This document shows, piece by piece, positions 33,059-39,077 of a stretch of DNA of 39,077 bases. Under the pieces are notes generated by a model. The model was given only the letters and a program-made list of their open reading frames with translations. It ran no database searches and had not been told where the DNA came from. Source of the stretch: an uncultured Microbacteriaceae bacterium (GTDB lineage Bacteria > Actinomycetota > Actinomycetes > Actinomycetales > Microbacteriaceae); NCBI GenBank assembly GCA_946481135.1, contig CAMLMQ010000008.1, positions 1 to 39,077 of the forward strand, read 5' to 3'. A program made the position numbers and the translations under genes. Numbering within the stretch: the first letter of the stretch is position 1; every line of letters starts with the position of its first letter.

Positions 33059-34084
33059 ATGTCCGTGCCCCTCTGGGCCTGGTTCGCCGTGCTCGCCGTC
33101 ATCCTCGTCATGCTCGCGGTCGACCTCGTCGCCCATCGCCGCGCCCACGTCATCGGGGTGCGCGAGGCGGCCGGCTGGTCGGTGCTGTGGGTCGCCCTCG
33201 GCGTCGGCTTCGGCGTCGTCGTCTGGACGATCTGGGGCGCCGAGCCCGGTCAGCAGTACTTCGCGGGCTACCTGATCGAGAAGTCGCTCGCCGTCGACAA
33301 CGTGTTCGTGTGGGCGATCATCTTCGCGGCGTTCGCGGTGCCGCGCGAATACCAGCACCGCGTGCTGTTCCTCGGCGTGCTCGGCGCACTCGTGTTCCGC
33401 GGGGTGTTCATCGCGGCGGGGGCGGCGCTCATCGAGAACTTCTCGTGGGTGCTCTACCTCTTCGCCGCGTTCCTCATCTACACGGGGTGGCGGATGTTCC
33501 GCTCCCGCAACGAGCACGTCGACCCGCAGCGCTCGCGTGTGCTGCGGCTGTTCCGTCGCCTCGTGCCGATGACCGACGCATACCACGGGCAGCGCTTCCT
33601 CATCCGATCGCGCGGGGTCGTGCTCGCGACGCCGCTGCTCGCGGTTCTCGTGCTCGTCGAGCTGACCGACATCGTGTTCGCCGTCGACTCGATCCCCGCG
33701 ATCTTCGCCGTGACGACCGAGCCGTTCCTCGTGTTCACCGCGAACGCGTTCGCGATCCTCGGCCTCCGCGCGATGTACTTCCTGCTCGCCGACCTCGTGC
33801 ACCGCTTCGTGTACCTCAAGGCGGGCCTCTCGGCCGTGCTCGTCTGGGTCGGGGTGAAGATGCTGCTGCTCGACGTCGTGAAGATCCCCACCTGGGTGAG
33901 TCTCACGGTCGTCGCGAGCATCATCGCGGTGTCGATCGTCGCGAGCCTGCGGGCGACGCGCGGGCAGGGCCGGCGTGCCGTCGACGCCTCTCCGGTCGGT
34001 GCGTTCCGGGTCGCGACCGAGGAGGAGCTCGCCGCCGCGGAGCCGGTGTGGCGGCGGCCCGCTCGCGCCGGCGCGGGCCGTTAA
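33059..34084 (+). CDS. TerC-family integral membrane protein (probable Mn exporter)
   Basis: This 341-residue TerC/Alx-type membrane protein has about eight or nine hydrophobic helices. Characteristic segments are 'EKSLAVDNVFVWAIIFAAF' and 'LVELTDIVFAVDSIPAIFAVT', whose paired acidic residues in membrane helices (Glu/Asp of EKSLAVDN and ELTDIVFAVDS) are thought to handle Mn2+. The cytoplasmic C-terminal tail is about 40 residues, Arg/Ala-rich. GGAGG lies seven bases before the ATG but is inside the riboswitch hairpin. Control by a yybP-ykoY element supports manganese export over tellurite resistance, after which the family was named. Single-gene unit ending near a hairpin at 34089-34115. Confidence 0.93.
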   Translation: MSVPLWAWFAVLAVILVMLAVDLVAHRRAHVIGVREAAGWSVLWVALGVGFGVVVWTIWGAEPGQQYFAGYLIEKSLAVDNVFVWAIIFAAFAVPREYQHRVLFLGVLGALVFRGVFIAAGAALIENFSWVLYLFAAFLIYTGWRMFRSRNEHVDPQRSRVLRLFRRLVPMTDAYHGQRFLIRSRGVVLATPLLAVLVLVELTDIVFAVDSIPAIFAVTTEPFLVFTANAFAILGLRAMYFLLADLVHRFVYLKAGLSAVLVWVGVKMLLLDVVKIPTWVSLTVVASIIAVSIVASLRATRGQGRRAVDASPVGAFRVATEEELAAAEPVWRRPARAGAGR

Positions 34085-34088
34085 AGAA

Positions 34089-34115
34089 GGAAAGCCCTGG
34101 CGAACCAGGACTTCC
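34089..34115. terminator. Intrinsic terminator between terC and tRNA-Glu
   Basis: CCTGG (34096-34100) and CCAGG (34105-34109) pair around a CGAA loop, extended by GGAAAG against CTTCC with a mismatch and a bulge. On the minus strand the hairpin is followed by a T-rich run (TTTCCTTCTTT), so it should end the tRNA transcript well. For terC on the plus strand the following bases are less T-rich and termination is weaker. Confidence 0.65.
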
Positions 34116-34123
34116 GGTGTTGG

Positions 34124-34196
34124 TGACCCCAGCGGGATTCGAACCCGCGTTACCGCCGTGAGAGGGCGGCGTACTAGGCCGCTATACGATGGGGCC
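34124..34196 (-). tRNA. tRNA-Glu (anticodon CTC)
   Basis: The minus strand folds as a full cloverleaf of 73 bases. The acceptor stem pairs GGCCCCA with TGGGGTC, with one G-U. The D arm is around TAGCGGCCTA. The anticodon stem CCGCC/GGCGG closes loop CTCTCAC with anticodon CTC, reading GAG. The T arm is GCGGG-TTCGAAT-CCCGC. Discriminator A is at 34124, and CCA is encoded at 34123-34121. A terminator lies directly downstream. Confidence 0.96.
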
Positions 34197-34213
34197 GCAC
34201 GAACAACCCTCCG

Positions 34214-34243
34214 AGTATGCCACAGGCTCCGGGCGCTCGTGAA
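34214..34243 (-). promoter_or_regulatory. Probable tRNA-Glu promoter
   Basis: On the minus strand TTCACG (34243-34238) and CATACT (34219-34214) are 18 bases apart, giving a start about ten bases before the mature tRNA 5' end at 34196. The rest of the gap up to the diacylglycerol kinase gene shows nothing else clear. Confidence 0.4.
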
Positions 34244-34263
34244 ATCGCCGCGGGGTGCGGAGC

Positions 34264-35202
34264 TCAGGGGTGCGGGGCGAGCACCCGCAGGGCCCCCGGC
34301 ACGACCTCGACGTCGACCGGGAGCGGCGCGAACCGCTCCCCGTCGCCGTACGTCGCGATGGTCTCGTCGGCCTCGATGCGCACCGTGCGCGCCCGTCGGA
34401 TCTCGACCGCGGGGTGCCCGACGTGGGCTCCGCTGAACACCTTCGGGAAGAGCCGCAGGAACTTCACCCGCGACAGCGGCTCGACGATGAACACGTCGAG
34501 CAGCCCGTCGGCGACGTCGGCGTCCGGCGTGATCGTCATGCCGCCGCCGAACGAGACGTTGTTCGCGACGGCGACGAGCAGTGCCCGGCGCTGCGACACG
34601 ACGCCGTCGATGACGAGTCGGTAGCCGACCGGGTGCATGCCGACGAGCTCGGCGAGCACCGCGAGGATGTAGCGGCTCGCCCCCTTCGGATGCCGCATCG
34701 CGTTCGCCCGCTCGTTGACCTTCGCGTCGAACCCGGCGGAGAGGGCGCACGCGAACCAGCGCTCCCCCGCCTCGCCCGTGTCGGCATCCGTCCAGCGCAC
34801 GCGCCCGGCGTCGATCGTGCGGGGTCCGGCGGTGAGTGCGGCGTCGAGCACGCGGATCGCGGCCTCGGTGTCGTCGTGGGGAATGCCGAGTCCCCGCGAC
34901 ATGTCGTTGCCGGTGCCCGACGGCACGATGCCGAGCGGCACGCGCGTACCGGCGACGAGGTTGGTGCCGAGGTTGACCATCCCGTCGCCACCCACGACGA
35001 CGAGCGCGTCGGGCCGCTTCTTCAGCGCCGCGCGCGCCGACGCCTGCAACTGCTCGAAGTCGGGCTCGGTGAGCGACGTGACCTCGTGCCCCATCGCGCG
35101 GAGGGTCTGTACGACGGCGGGGCCGACATCCCGACTCGCGCCGAACGACGCCGAGGGGTTGATGGCGACGACGATTCTCTTCGGGCGCGGCGTCGCGGGC
35201 AT
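34264..35202 (-). CDS. Diacylglycerol/lipid kinase family protein
   Basis: A 312-residue enzyme of the DagK/YegS lipid-kinase family, expected to phosphorylate diacylglycerol or a related lipid at the membrane surface using ATP. The N-terminal catalytic domain shows 'IVVAINPSASFG', 'ALVVVGGDGMVNLGTNLVAG' (the GGDGxxN nucleotide motif) and 'LGIVPSGTGNDMSRGLG'. The C-terminal beta-rich domain has 'VANNVSFGGGMTITPDADVADGLLDVFIVEPLSR', typical for the family. Located between the copper-resistance genes and tRNA-Glu, without obvious functional partners. A perfect inverted repeat lies upstream at 35239-35283. Confidence 0.92.
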   Translation of the reverse strand: MPATPRPKRIVVAINPSASFGASRDVGPAVVQTLRAMGHEVTSLTEPDFEQLQASARAALKKRPDALVVVGGDGMVNLGTNLVAGTRVPLGIVPSGTGNDMSRGLGIPHDDTEAAIRVLDAALTAGPRTIDAGRVRWTDADTGEAGERWFACALSAGFDAKVNERANAMRHPKGASRYILAVLAELVGMHPVGYRLVIDGVVSQRRALLVAVANNVSFGGGMTITPDADVADGLLDVFIVEPLSRVKFLRLFPKVFSGAHVGHPAVEIRRARTVRIEADETIATYGDGERFAPLPVDVEVVPGALRVLAPHP

Positions 35203-35238
35203 GGCTGCGAGTATGCCAGTCCTGCCCCTCTCGCCTGA

Positions 35239-35283
35239 GTTAGTTGCACGCGCGCGGTGAGGACGGGCGCGCGTGCAACTAAC
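35239..35283. repeat. Perfect 17-bp inverted repeat
   Basis: GTTAGTTGCACGCGCGC (35239-35255) is exactly complementary to 35267-35283, separated by 11 bases. It lies between the end of the copper ATPase gene and the start of the lipid kinase gene, both on the minus strand. It would form a very stable hairpin, but there is no T run on either side. It could be a terminator, an mRNA-end protector, or one copy of a dispersed palindromic repeat. Confidence 0.85.
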
Positions 35284-35290
35284 GGCGGCG

Positions 35291-37411
35291 CTACCTCCGG
35301 AAGCGCACCCGCCGCAGCAGCTGCGCGTTGAGCGCGACGACGATCGTCGAGACCGACATCACGACCGCCCCAGCCGCGGGCGGCATGAGGAACCCGACCC
35401 CCGCGAGCACGCCCGCGGCGAGCGGCAGGCCGATCACGTTGTAGCCGGTGGCCCACGCGAGGTTCTGCAGCATCTTGCGGTAGGCGGCGCGGCTCAGGGT
35501 GAGGATGTCGAGCACCCCGCGCGGGTCGTCCGACGCGAGCACGACACCCGCCGACTCGATCGCGACGTCGGTGCCCGCACCGATCGCGATGCCGATGTCG
35601 GCACGGGCGAGGGCGGGGGCATCGTTGACGCCGTCGCCGACCATGGCCACCCGGTGCTCGCCGCCGGACTGCAGCTTCTCGACCGTCGCCGACTTCTGCG
35701 CCGGCAGCACCTCGGCGAACACCTCGTCGATGCCGAGCCGCGCCGCGACGACCCGCGCGACCTCGTTCGAGTCGCCCGTGAGCATCGCGACGCGGATGCC
35801 GCGGCGTTTGAGCTCGGCGACCGCCTCCGCCGATTCGGGGCGCACGACGTCGGCGAGCGCGAACGTCGCGAGCGCCCGGTCGCCCTCGAGCAGGTGCACG
35901 ACCGTCGACCCGTCGCGCTGCGCATCCCGGGCGGCGTGCACGAGGGCGGCGTCGAGGTGGATGCCCGCCTCCGACGCCACGCGCGACGACCCGACCCGCA
36001 GCTCCCGGCCGTCGACGACGGCCTGCGCGCCACGCCCCGCGAGGGCGGCGAACTTCGACGACCGCGGCACCTTCAGCCCGCGCTCCTGCGCCCCGGCGAC
36101 GATCGCCCGCGCGATCGGATGCTCCGACTTGGACTCGACGGCCGCCGCGAGGGCGAGCGCCTCGTCGGCATCCACGCCGGGCGCCGACGTGACCGCCGCG
36201 AGCCCCTGGCGGCCCTGCGTGAGCGTGCCGGTCTTGTCGAATAGCACGACGTCGACATCCTTGGCGTCTTCGAGCGCCGCGCGGTCGCGCACGAGGATGC
36301 CGCGCCGGGCTCCGATACCCGTCGTCAGCGCGATGACGAGCGGGATCGCGAGTCCGAGCGCGTGCGGGCACGCGATGACGAGCACGGTGACGACCCGCTC
36401 GACGACGAACGCGGGGTCGTCGGGGCGCAGCAGCAGCCACGCGACGAGCGTGATCGCGGCGACGCCGAGGGCGACGTAGAACAGGATCGCGGCGGCGCGG
36501 TCGGCGAGAAGCTGCGCGCCCGACCGGCTGGCCTGAGCCTCCGCCACGAGGCGCGAGATGCCGGCGAGCGCGGTGTCGTCGCCGAGCTTCGTCACCCGCA
36601 CAGTGAGGGCCCCGGCGCCGTTGACGCTGCCCGCGACGACGGTCGAGCCGACCGACGCCGCGACGGGGGCGGACTCGCCGGTGAGCAGGGACTCGTCGAC
36701 CTCCGACTCGCCGTCGACGACCTCGCCGTCGACGGGCACGCGGGTGCCGGGGCGCACGAGCACCGAGTCGCCGACGCTCAACTGTGCGAGCGGCACCGTC
36801 ATGACGTGATCGCCGTGCACGAGCTCCGCCTCGTCCGGCAGCAGCTTCGCGAGCTCGCCGAGTGCGTCGCGCGCACCCGAGATGGCGCGCATCTCGATCC
36901 AGTGGCCGAGCAGCATGATCGTGGTCAGGGTCGCGAGCTCCCACCAGAAGTCCATACCCGGGAACCCGAGCGTGACCGCGAGCGAGTAGCCGAACGCGAC
37001 GAGCAGCGCGAGGGAGATGAGGGTCATCATCCCGGGACTCTTCGCGCGCAGTTCGCCGACGGCTCCCTGCAGGAAGACCCGGCCGCCGATCACGAACACT
37101 GCGACGCCGAACGCCGCCGAGACGTACTCGCTGCCGGGGAACCGCGGGCCGGGCAGCCCGAGGATCTCCTGCAGCCCCATCGAGAAGACGAGGGTCGGCA
37201 CGGTGAGGATCAGGCTGATCCAGAAGAGCCTGCGGAAGTCGGCGTGGTGGTGCGCGTGGTCGTGCCCGCCGCCGTGGTCGTGCCCGGCGTGCTCGTGCCC
37301 GGCGTGCTCGTGCGCGGCGTGGTCGCCGGCGCCGTGGTCGTGCCCGGCGCCGTGGTCATCGGTGGTGTGATCCTGCGCAGCGTGGTCATGCACGTGGTGA
37401 TCGTGGGACAT
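35291..37411 (-). CDS. copB: CopB-like P1B-type copper-transporting ATPase
   Basis: This 706-residue P-type ATPase has a histidine-rich cytoplasmic head (21 His in the first 57 residues) in place of CxxC metal domains. The membrane metal site is CPH (348-350), in contrast to the CPC of CopA. TGES (244-247), DKTGT with phosphorylated Asp392, 'SEHPIA' and GDGVNDAP complete the catalytic machinery. The His-rich head and CPH mark the CopB (P1B-3) group, which exports Cu(II) and Ag(I) in studied cases. ATG 37411 was chosen (GGAG six bases upstream); a GTG at 37414 is just as open. It follows the CsoR-type gene with a 1-bp overlap (TGATG), so both come from the promoter at 37696. Confidence 0.92.
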   Translation of the reverse strand: MSHDHHVHDHAAQDHTTDDHGAGHDHGAGDHAAHEHAGHEHAGHDHGGGHDHAHHHADFRRLFWISLILTVPTLVFSMGLQEILGLPGPRFPGSEYVSAAFGVAVFVIGGRVFLQGAVGELRAKSPGMMTLISLALLVAFGYSLAVTLGFPGMDFWWELATLTTIMLLGHWIEMRAISGARDALGELAKLLPDEAELVHGDHVMTVPLAQLSVGDSVLVRPGTRVPVDGEVVDGESEVDESLLTGESAPVAASVGSTVVAGSVNGAGALTVRVTKLGDDTALAGISRLVAEAQASRSGAQLLADRAAAILFYVALGVAAITLVAWLLLRPDDPAFVVERVVTVLVIACPHALGLAIPLVIALTTGIGARRGILVRDRAALEDAKDVDVVLFDKTGTLTQGRQGLAAVTSAPGVDADEALALAAAVESKSEHPIARAIVAGAQERGLKVPRSSKFAALAGRGAQAVVDGRELRVGSSRVASEAGIHLDAALVHAARDAQRDGSTVVHLLEGDRALATFALADVVRPESAEAVAELKRRGIRVAMLTGDSNEVARVVAARLGIDEVFAEVLPAQKSATVEKLQSGGEHRVAMVGDGVNDAPALARADIGIAIGAGTDVAIESAGVVLASDDPRGVLDILTLSRAAYRKMLQNLAWATGYNVIGLPLAAGVLAGVGFLMPPAAGAVVMSVSTIVVALNAQLLRRVRFRR

Positions 37412-37689
37412 CACTTGCTCCGGTTCTCGAGTTCGTAGACGGTGAGCAGTTCGGCGACGGCGGCCTCCTGGGAGTCGCCGCCGGCGGCGAACATCTCCGC
37501 GACGTGCGTGCGGAGATGGTTCTCGACGAGCAGCTTGTTGAGGCTGCGCAGCGACTTCTGGATCGCGAGGGTCTGCGTGATGATGTCGACGCAGTAGTCC
37601 TCGTTCTCGATCATCTTCTGCACCCCGCGCAGCTGCCCTTCGAGGATGCGTGCGCGGTGCAGCGCCCTCTTCTTCAGGTCGTCGATCAT
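37411..37689 (-). CDS. CsoR/RcnR-family metal-sensing repressor
   Basis: A 92-residue all-helical repressor. Pattern: 'ALHRARILEGQLRGVQKMIENEDYCVDIITQTLAIQKSLRSLNKLLVENHLRTHVAEMF'-type helices, given here by key residues: Cys33, His58 and His62. Classical Cu(I) sensors of this family use Cys-His-Cys; here the third ligand is His, as in the nickel/cobalt sensor RcnR, though the N-terminal His of RcnR is not evident. It is coupled to the CopB-like gene and preceded by a palindrome of the CsoR type, so it most likely represses both genes until copper or silver binds. Confidence 0.9.
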   Translation of the reverse strand: MIDDLKKRALHRARILEGQLRGVQKMIENEDYCVDIITQTLAIQKSLRSLNKLLVENHLRTHVAEMFAAGGDSQEAAVAELLTVYELENRSK

Positions 37690-37695
37690 GTCAAC

Positions 37696-37718
37696 ACCAT
37701 ACCCCCTAGGGGTATTCC
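37696..37718 (-). promoter_or_regulatory. csoR-type operator and leaderless promoter
   Basis: ATACCCCCTAGGGGTAT (37699-37715) is a palindrome with arms ATACCCC/GGGGTAT, the GC-tract type bound by CsoR proteins. It overlaps TATGGT (37701-37696), a -10 box six bases before the repressor ATG, so the transcript is probably leaderless and directly blocked by the repressor. The -35 is poor. Confidence 0.7.
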
Positions 37719-37734
37719 GATGCACGCTCGGCGA

Positions 37735-37740
37735 TAAAGT
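37735..37740 (+). promoter_or_regulatory. -10 element of a leaderless metallo-beta-lactamase-fold gene
   Basis: TAAAGT lies six bases before the GTG at 37747, mirroring the spacing of the divergent repressor promoter. No ribosome-binding site is visible. The CsoR-type operator is only about 20 bp upstream, so the repressor could also affect this gene. Confidence 0.4.
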
Positions 37741-37746
37741 CGCACC

Positions 37747-38382
37747 GTGCGCATCACCAAGTACGAACACGCGACCCTGCTCGTCACGCTCGGCGACGAG
37801 AGCCTCGTCATCGACCCCGGCAGCTTCCTCACGCCGCCCGAATACCCGGCAGTGACGGCGATCGTGGTGACCCACGAGCACGCCGACCACTGGACGCCCG
37901 AGCAGGTGCGCCGCATCCTCGACAAGAGCCCGGATGCGCGCATCCTCGGCCCGCAGGGGGTCGCGACCGCGATGGGTGACGAGTTCACGGTCGAGGTCGT
38001 CGCCCCCGGCGACACGGTCGAGGTCGGCGACTTCACGCTGCGCTTCTTCGGCGGGCAGCACGCCGTCATCCACTCCTCGCTGCCGGTGATCGACAACGTC
38101 GGCGTGCTCGTCAACGACGAGCTCTACTACGCGGGCGACTCGTACACGGTGCCCGAGGCGCAGGTCGGCACCCTCGCCGCCCCGATCGGCGCCCCGTGGC
38201 TCAAGATCGGCGAGGCGATGGACTACGTGCTCGACGTGAAGCCCAAGCGGGCGTTCTACGTGCACGACATGACGCTGTCGGTGGCCGGCAAGCAGATGGG
38301 CGCGGCGCGCCTGAAGTGGGCGACCGAGCAGGGCGGCGGCACCTTCAGCGAGCTGCAGCCCGGCGAGACGCTCGACGTCTGA
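37747..38382 (+). CDS. Metallo-beta-lactamase-fold hydrolase (UPF0173-like)
   Basis: A 211-residue metallo-beta-lactamase-superfamily protein. Metal-ligand motifs are 'VVTHEHADHW' (HxHxDH), 'GGQHAVIHSS', 'YYAGDSY' and the late 'FYVHDM'. It starts 'RITKYEHATLLVTLGDESLVIDPGSF', as in the small MBL group that includes UPF0173 proteins. There is no signal peptide. It is divergent from the copper-sensing repressor and converges on the TSUP gene with a 6-bp gap. The substrate is unknown. Confidence 0.85.
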   Translation: MRITKYEHATLLVTLGDESLVIDPGSFLTPPEYPAVTAIVVTHEHADHWTPEQVRRILDKSPDARILGPQGVATAMGDEFTVEVVAPGDTVEVGDFTLRFFGGQHAVIHSSLPVIDNVGVLVNDELYYAGDSYTVPEAQVGTLAAPIGAPWLKIGEAMDYVLDVKPKRAFYVHDMTLSVAGKQMGAARLKWATEQGGGTFSELQPGETLDV

Positions 38383-38388
38383 GGCCGG

Positions 38389-39077
38389 TCAGGTGGCGTC
38401 GCCGTCGCGCGCCGCGCGGTGCTGACGGATGGCACGGATCGTCAGTTGCACGGCGGTCGCGAAGACGAACACCCCGAAGATGAGCGACGACAGCCACGGC
38501 GGCATGAGGAACGCGAGCTGCGCCCCGCCGAACGACGCGACGAGCGCGGCGACCCCGATCACGACCCCGTCGAGGGGTCGCATCAGCCGGTAGCGGATGT
38601 TCGCCACCGATCCGGTGAGCGAGATCGGGATCATCGCGAGCAGCGACGTGCCCTTCGCGACGAGGTCGCTCGCGCTGAACAGCGTCATGAGCAGCGGCAC
38701 GATCAGCACGCCGCCGCCGATGCCGAACATCCCGGCGAGCACGCCCATCACGACGCCCGACGCGACGAGTCCGATGGCCACTCCCACCGTGAGCTCGAGT
38801 CCGTCCCCGCGATCCGGCACGACGAGCAGCATGCGCGCCGCGATGAGCACGAGCAGCGCGATGAAACCCCAGCGCAGCGCCGCGATCGGCAGCACCTTGA
38901 GCAGTCGGGTGCCGATCAACGAGCCGACCACCCCGCCGCCGCCGAGCAGCAGGCCCGCGACGACATCCGCATGCCCCGCGGCGAGATAGGTGACGCTGCC
39001 CGACAGCGACGACAGCACGATCGCGGCGAGCGACGTCGCCGCCGCGCGCCGCTGGTCGAAGCGCAGGAAGGTGAGCA
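38389..39077 (-). CDS. TSUP (TauE/SafE) family membrane protein, 5' end outside window
   Basis: The frame is open from the stop at 38389 to the right edge, so the N-terminal part is missing; about 228 residues are visible. The visible part has repeated hydrophobic helices and the family's glycine-rich motif 'GVLAGMFGIGGGVLIVPLLMTLF', followed by 'VAKGTSLLAMIPISLTGSVANIRY'. The start of the visible part, 'LTFLRFDQRRAAATSLAAIV', looks like the matching first-repeat segment. TSUP proteins carry sulfite, sulfoacetate, taurine or other organic anions across the membrane. The cargo cannot be predicted here; no sulfur genes are nearby. Confidence 0.9.
   Translation of the reverse strand, partial: LTFLRFDQRRAAATSLAAIVLSSLSGSVTYLAAGHADVVAGLLLGGGGVVGSLIGTRLLKVLPIAALRWGFIALLVLIAARMLLVVPDRGDGLELTVGVAIGLVASGVVMGVLAGMFGIGGGVLIVPLLMTLFSASDLVAKGTSLLAMIPISLTGSVANIRYRLMRPLDGVVIGVAALVASFGGAQLAFLMPPWLSSLIFGVFVFATAVQLTIRAIRQHRAARDGDAT

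Noticed and set aside
37248..37411. Tandem repeat or CRISPR-like array in the repetitive GTGGTCGTGCCC-type stretch
   Set aside because: It is the coding sequence of the His-rich head of the copper ATPase, in frame; no spacer pattern.
1..39077. Insertion sequences, prophage, integrase or attachment sites
   Set aside because: No transposase, integrase or phage-like protein was seen on either strand, and the tRNA-Glu 3' end has no nearby direct repeat that I could find.

Overview
This is a stretch of chromosome from a very GC-rich actinobacterium, most like a Microbacteriaceae member. The signs are strong G/C third-position bias, many 4-bp ATGA/GTGA gene overlaps, GTG starts, leaderless-looking promoters and lipoprotein binding proteins. 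Family names come from motif recognition by eye; no search was run. No stretch over 300 bases lacks a gene.

Left end to 12.35 kb (minus strand): a partial iron/polyamine-type binding lipoprotein, then transport module 1. It has a family-5 binding protein, a DppB-like permease, a DppC-DppD fusion and an OppF-like ATPase, followed by a cytochrome P450 that overlaps an HtaA-domain protein. Upstream lie a CapA-like protein, a type-B carboxylesterase and an MmgE/PrpD protein, divergent from a PaaX-family regulator.

13.45-23.57 kb (minus strand): one long, tightly packed apparent operon. In transcription order it has binding protein 2, DppB-like permease, DppC-DppD fusion, OppF-like ATPase, alpha/beta hydrolase, MarR regulator, class III CoA-transferase and two 2-hydroxyacyl-CoA-dehydratase-like subunits. 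Both of these last subunits contain no cysteine at all, so they cannot hold the iron-sulfur clusters that define the family. This is the most unusual thing in the window. The layout suggests import, hydrolysis, CoA transfer, then an unknown reaction on the CoA ester.

23.6-32.9 kb: a divergent alpha/beta hydrolase, a second CapA-like protein, then a carbohydrate-acid region. It encodes an SMP-30 lactonase, a 3-hydroxyacyl-CoA-dehydrogenase-family oxidoreductase and a sugar-isomerase-like TIM barrel on the minus strand. Divergent from these are a GntR/FCD regulator, a DhaK-DhaL kinase fusion, RpiB and a TIM-like isomerase. This set fits a lactone to acid to 3-keto acid to tetrulose to erythrose-4-phosphate route (inference). 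Two near-identical 20-bp sites plus a variant beside the GntR gene suggest one regulon joining this region to transport operon 2.

32.9 kb to the right end: more ordinary genes. A yybP-ykoY (manganese) riboswitch leads a TerC gene, with a visible ribosome-binding-site switch. Then come tRNA-Glu(CTC), a diacylglycerol kinase, a perfect 17-bp inverted repeat, a CopB-like P-type ATPase with its CsoR-type repressor and operator, a metallo-beta-lactamase-fold protein, and a partial TSUP membrane protein.
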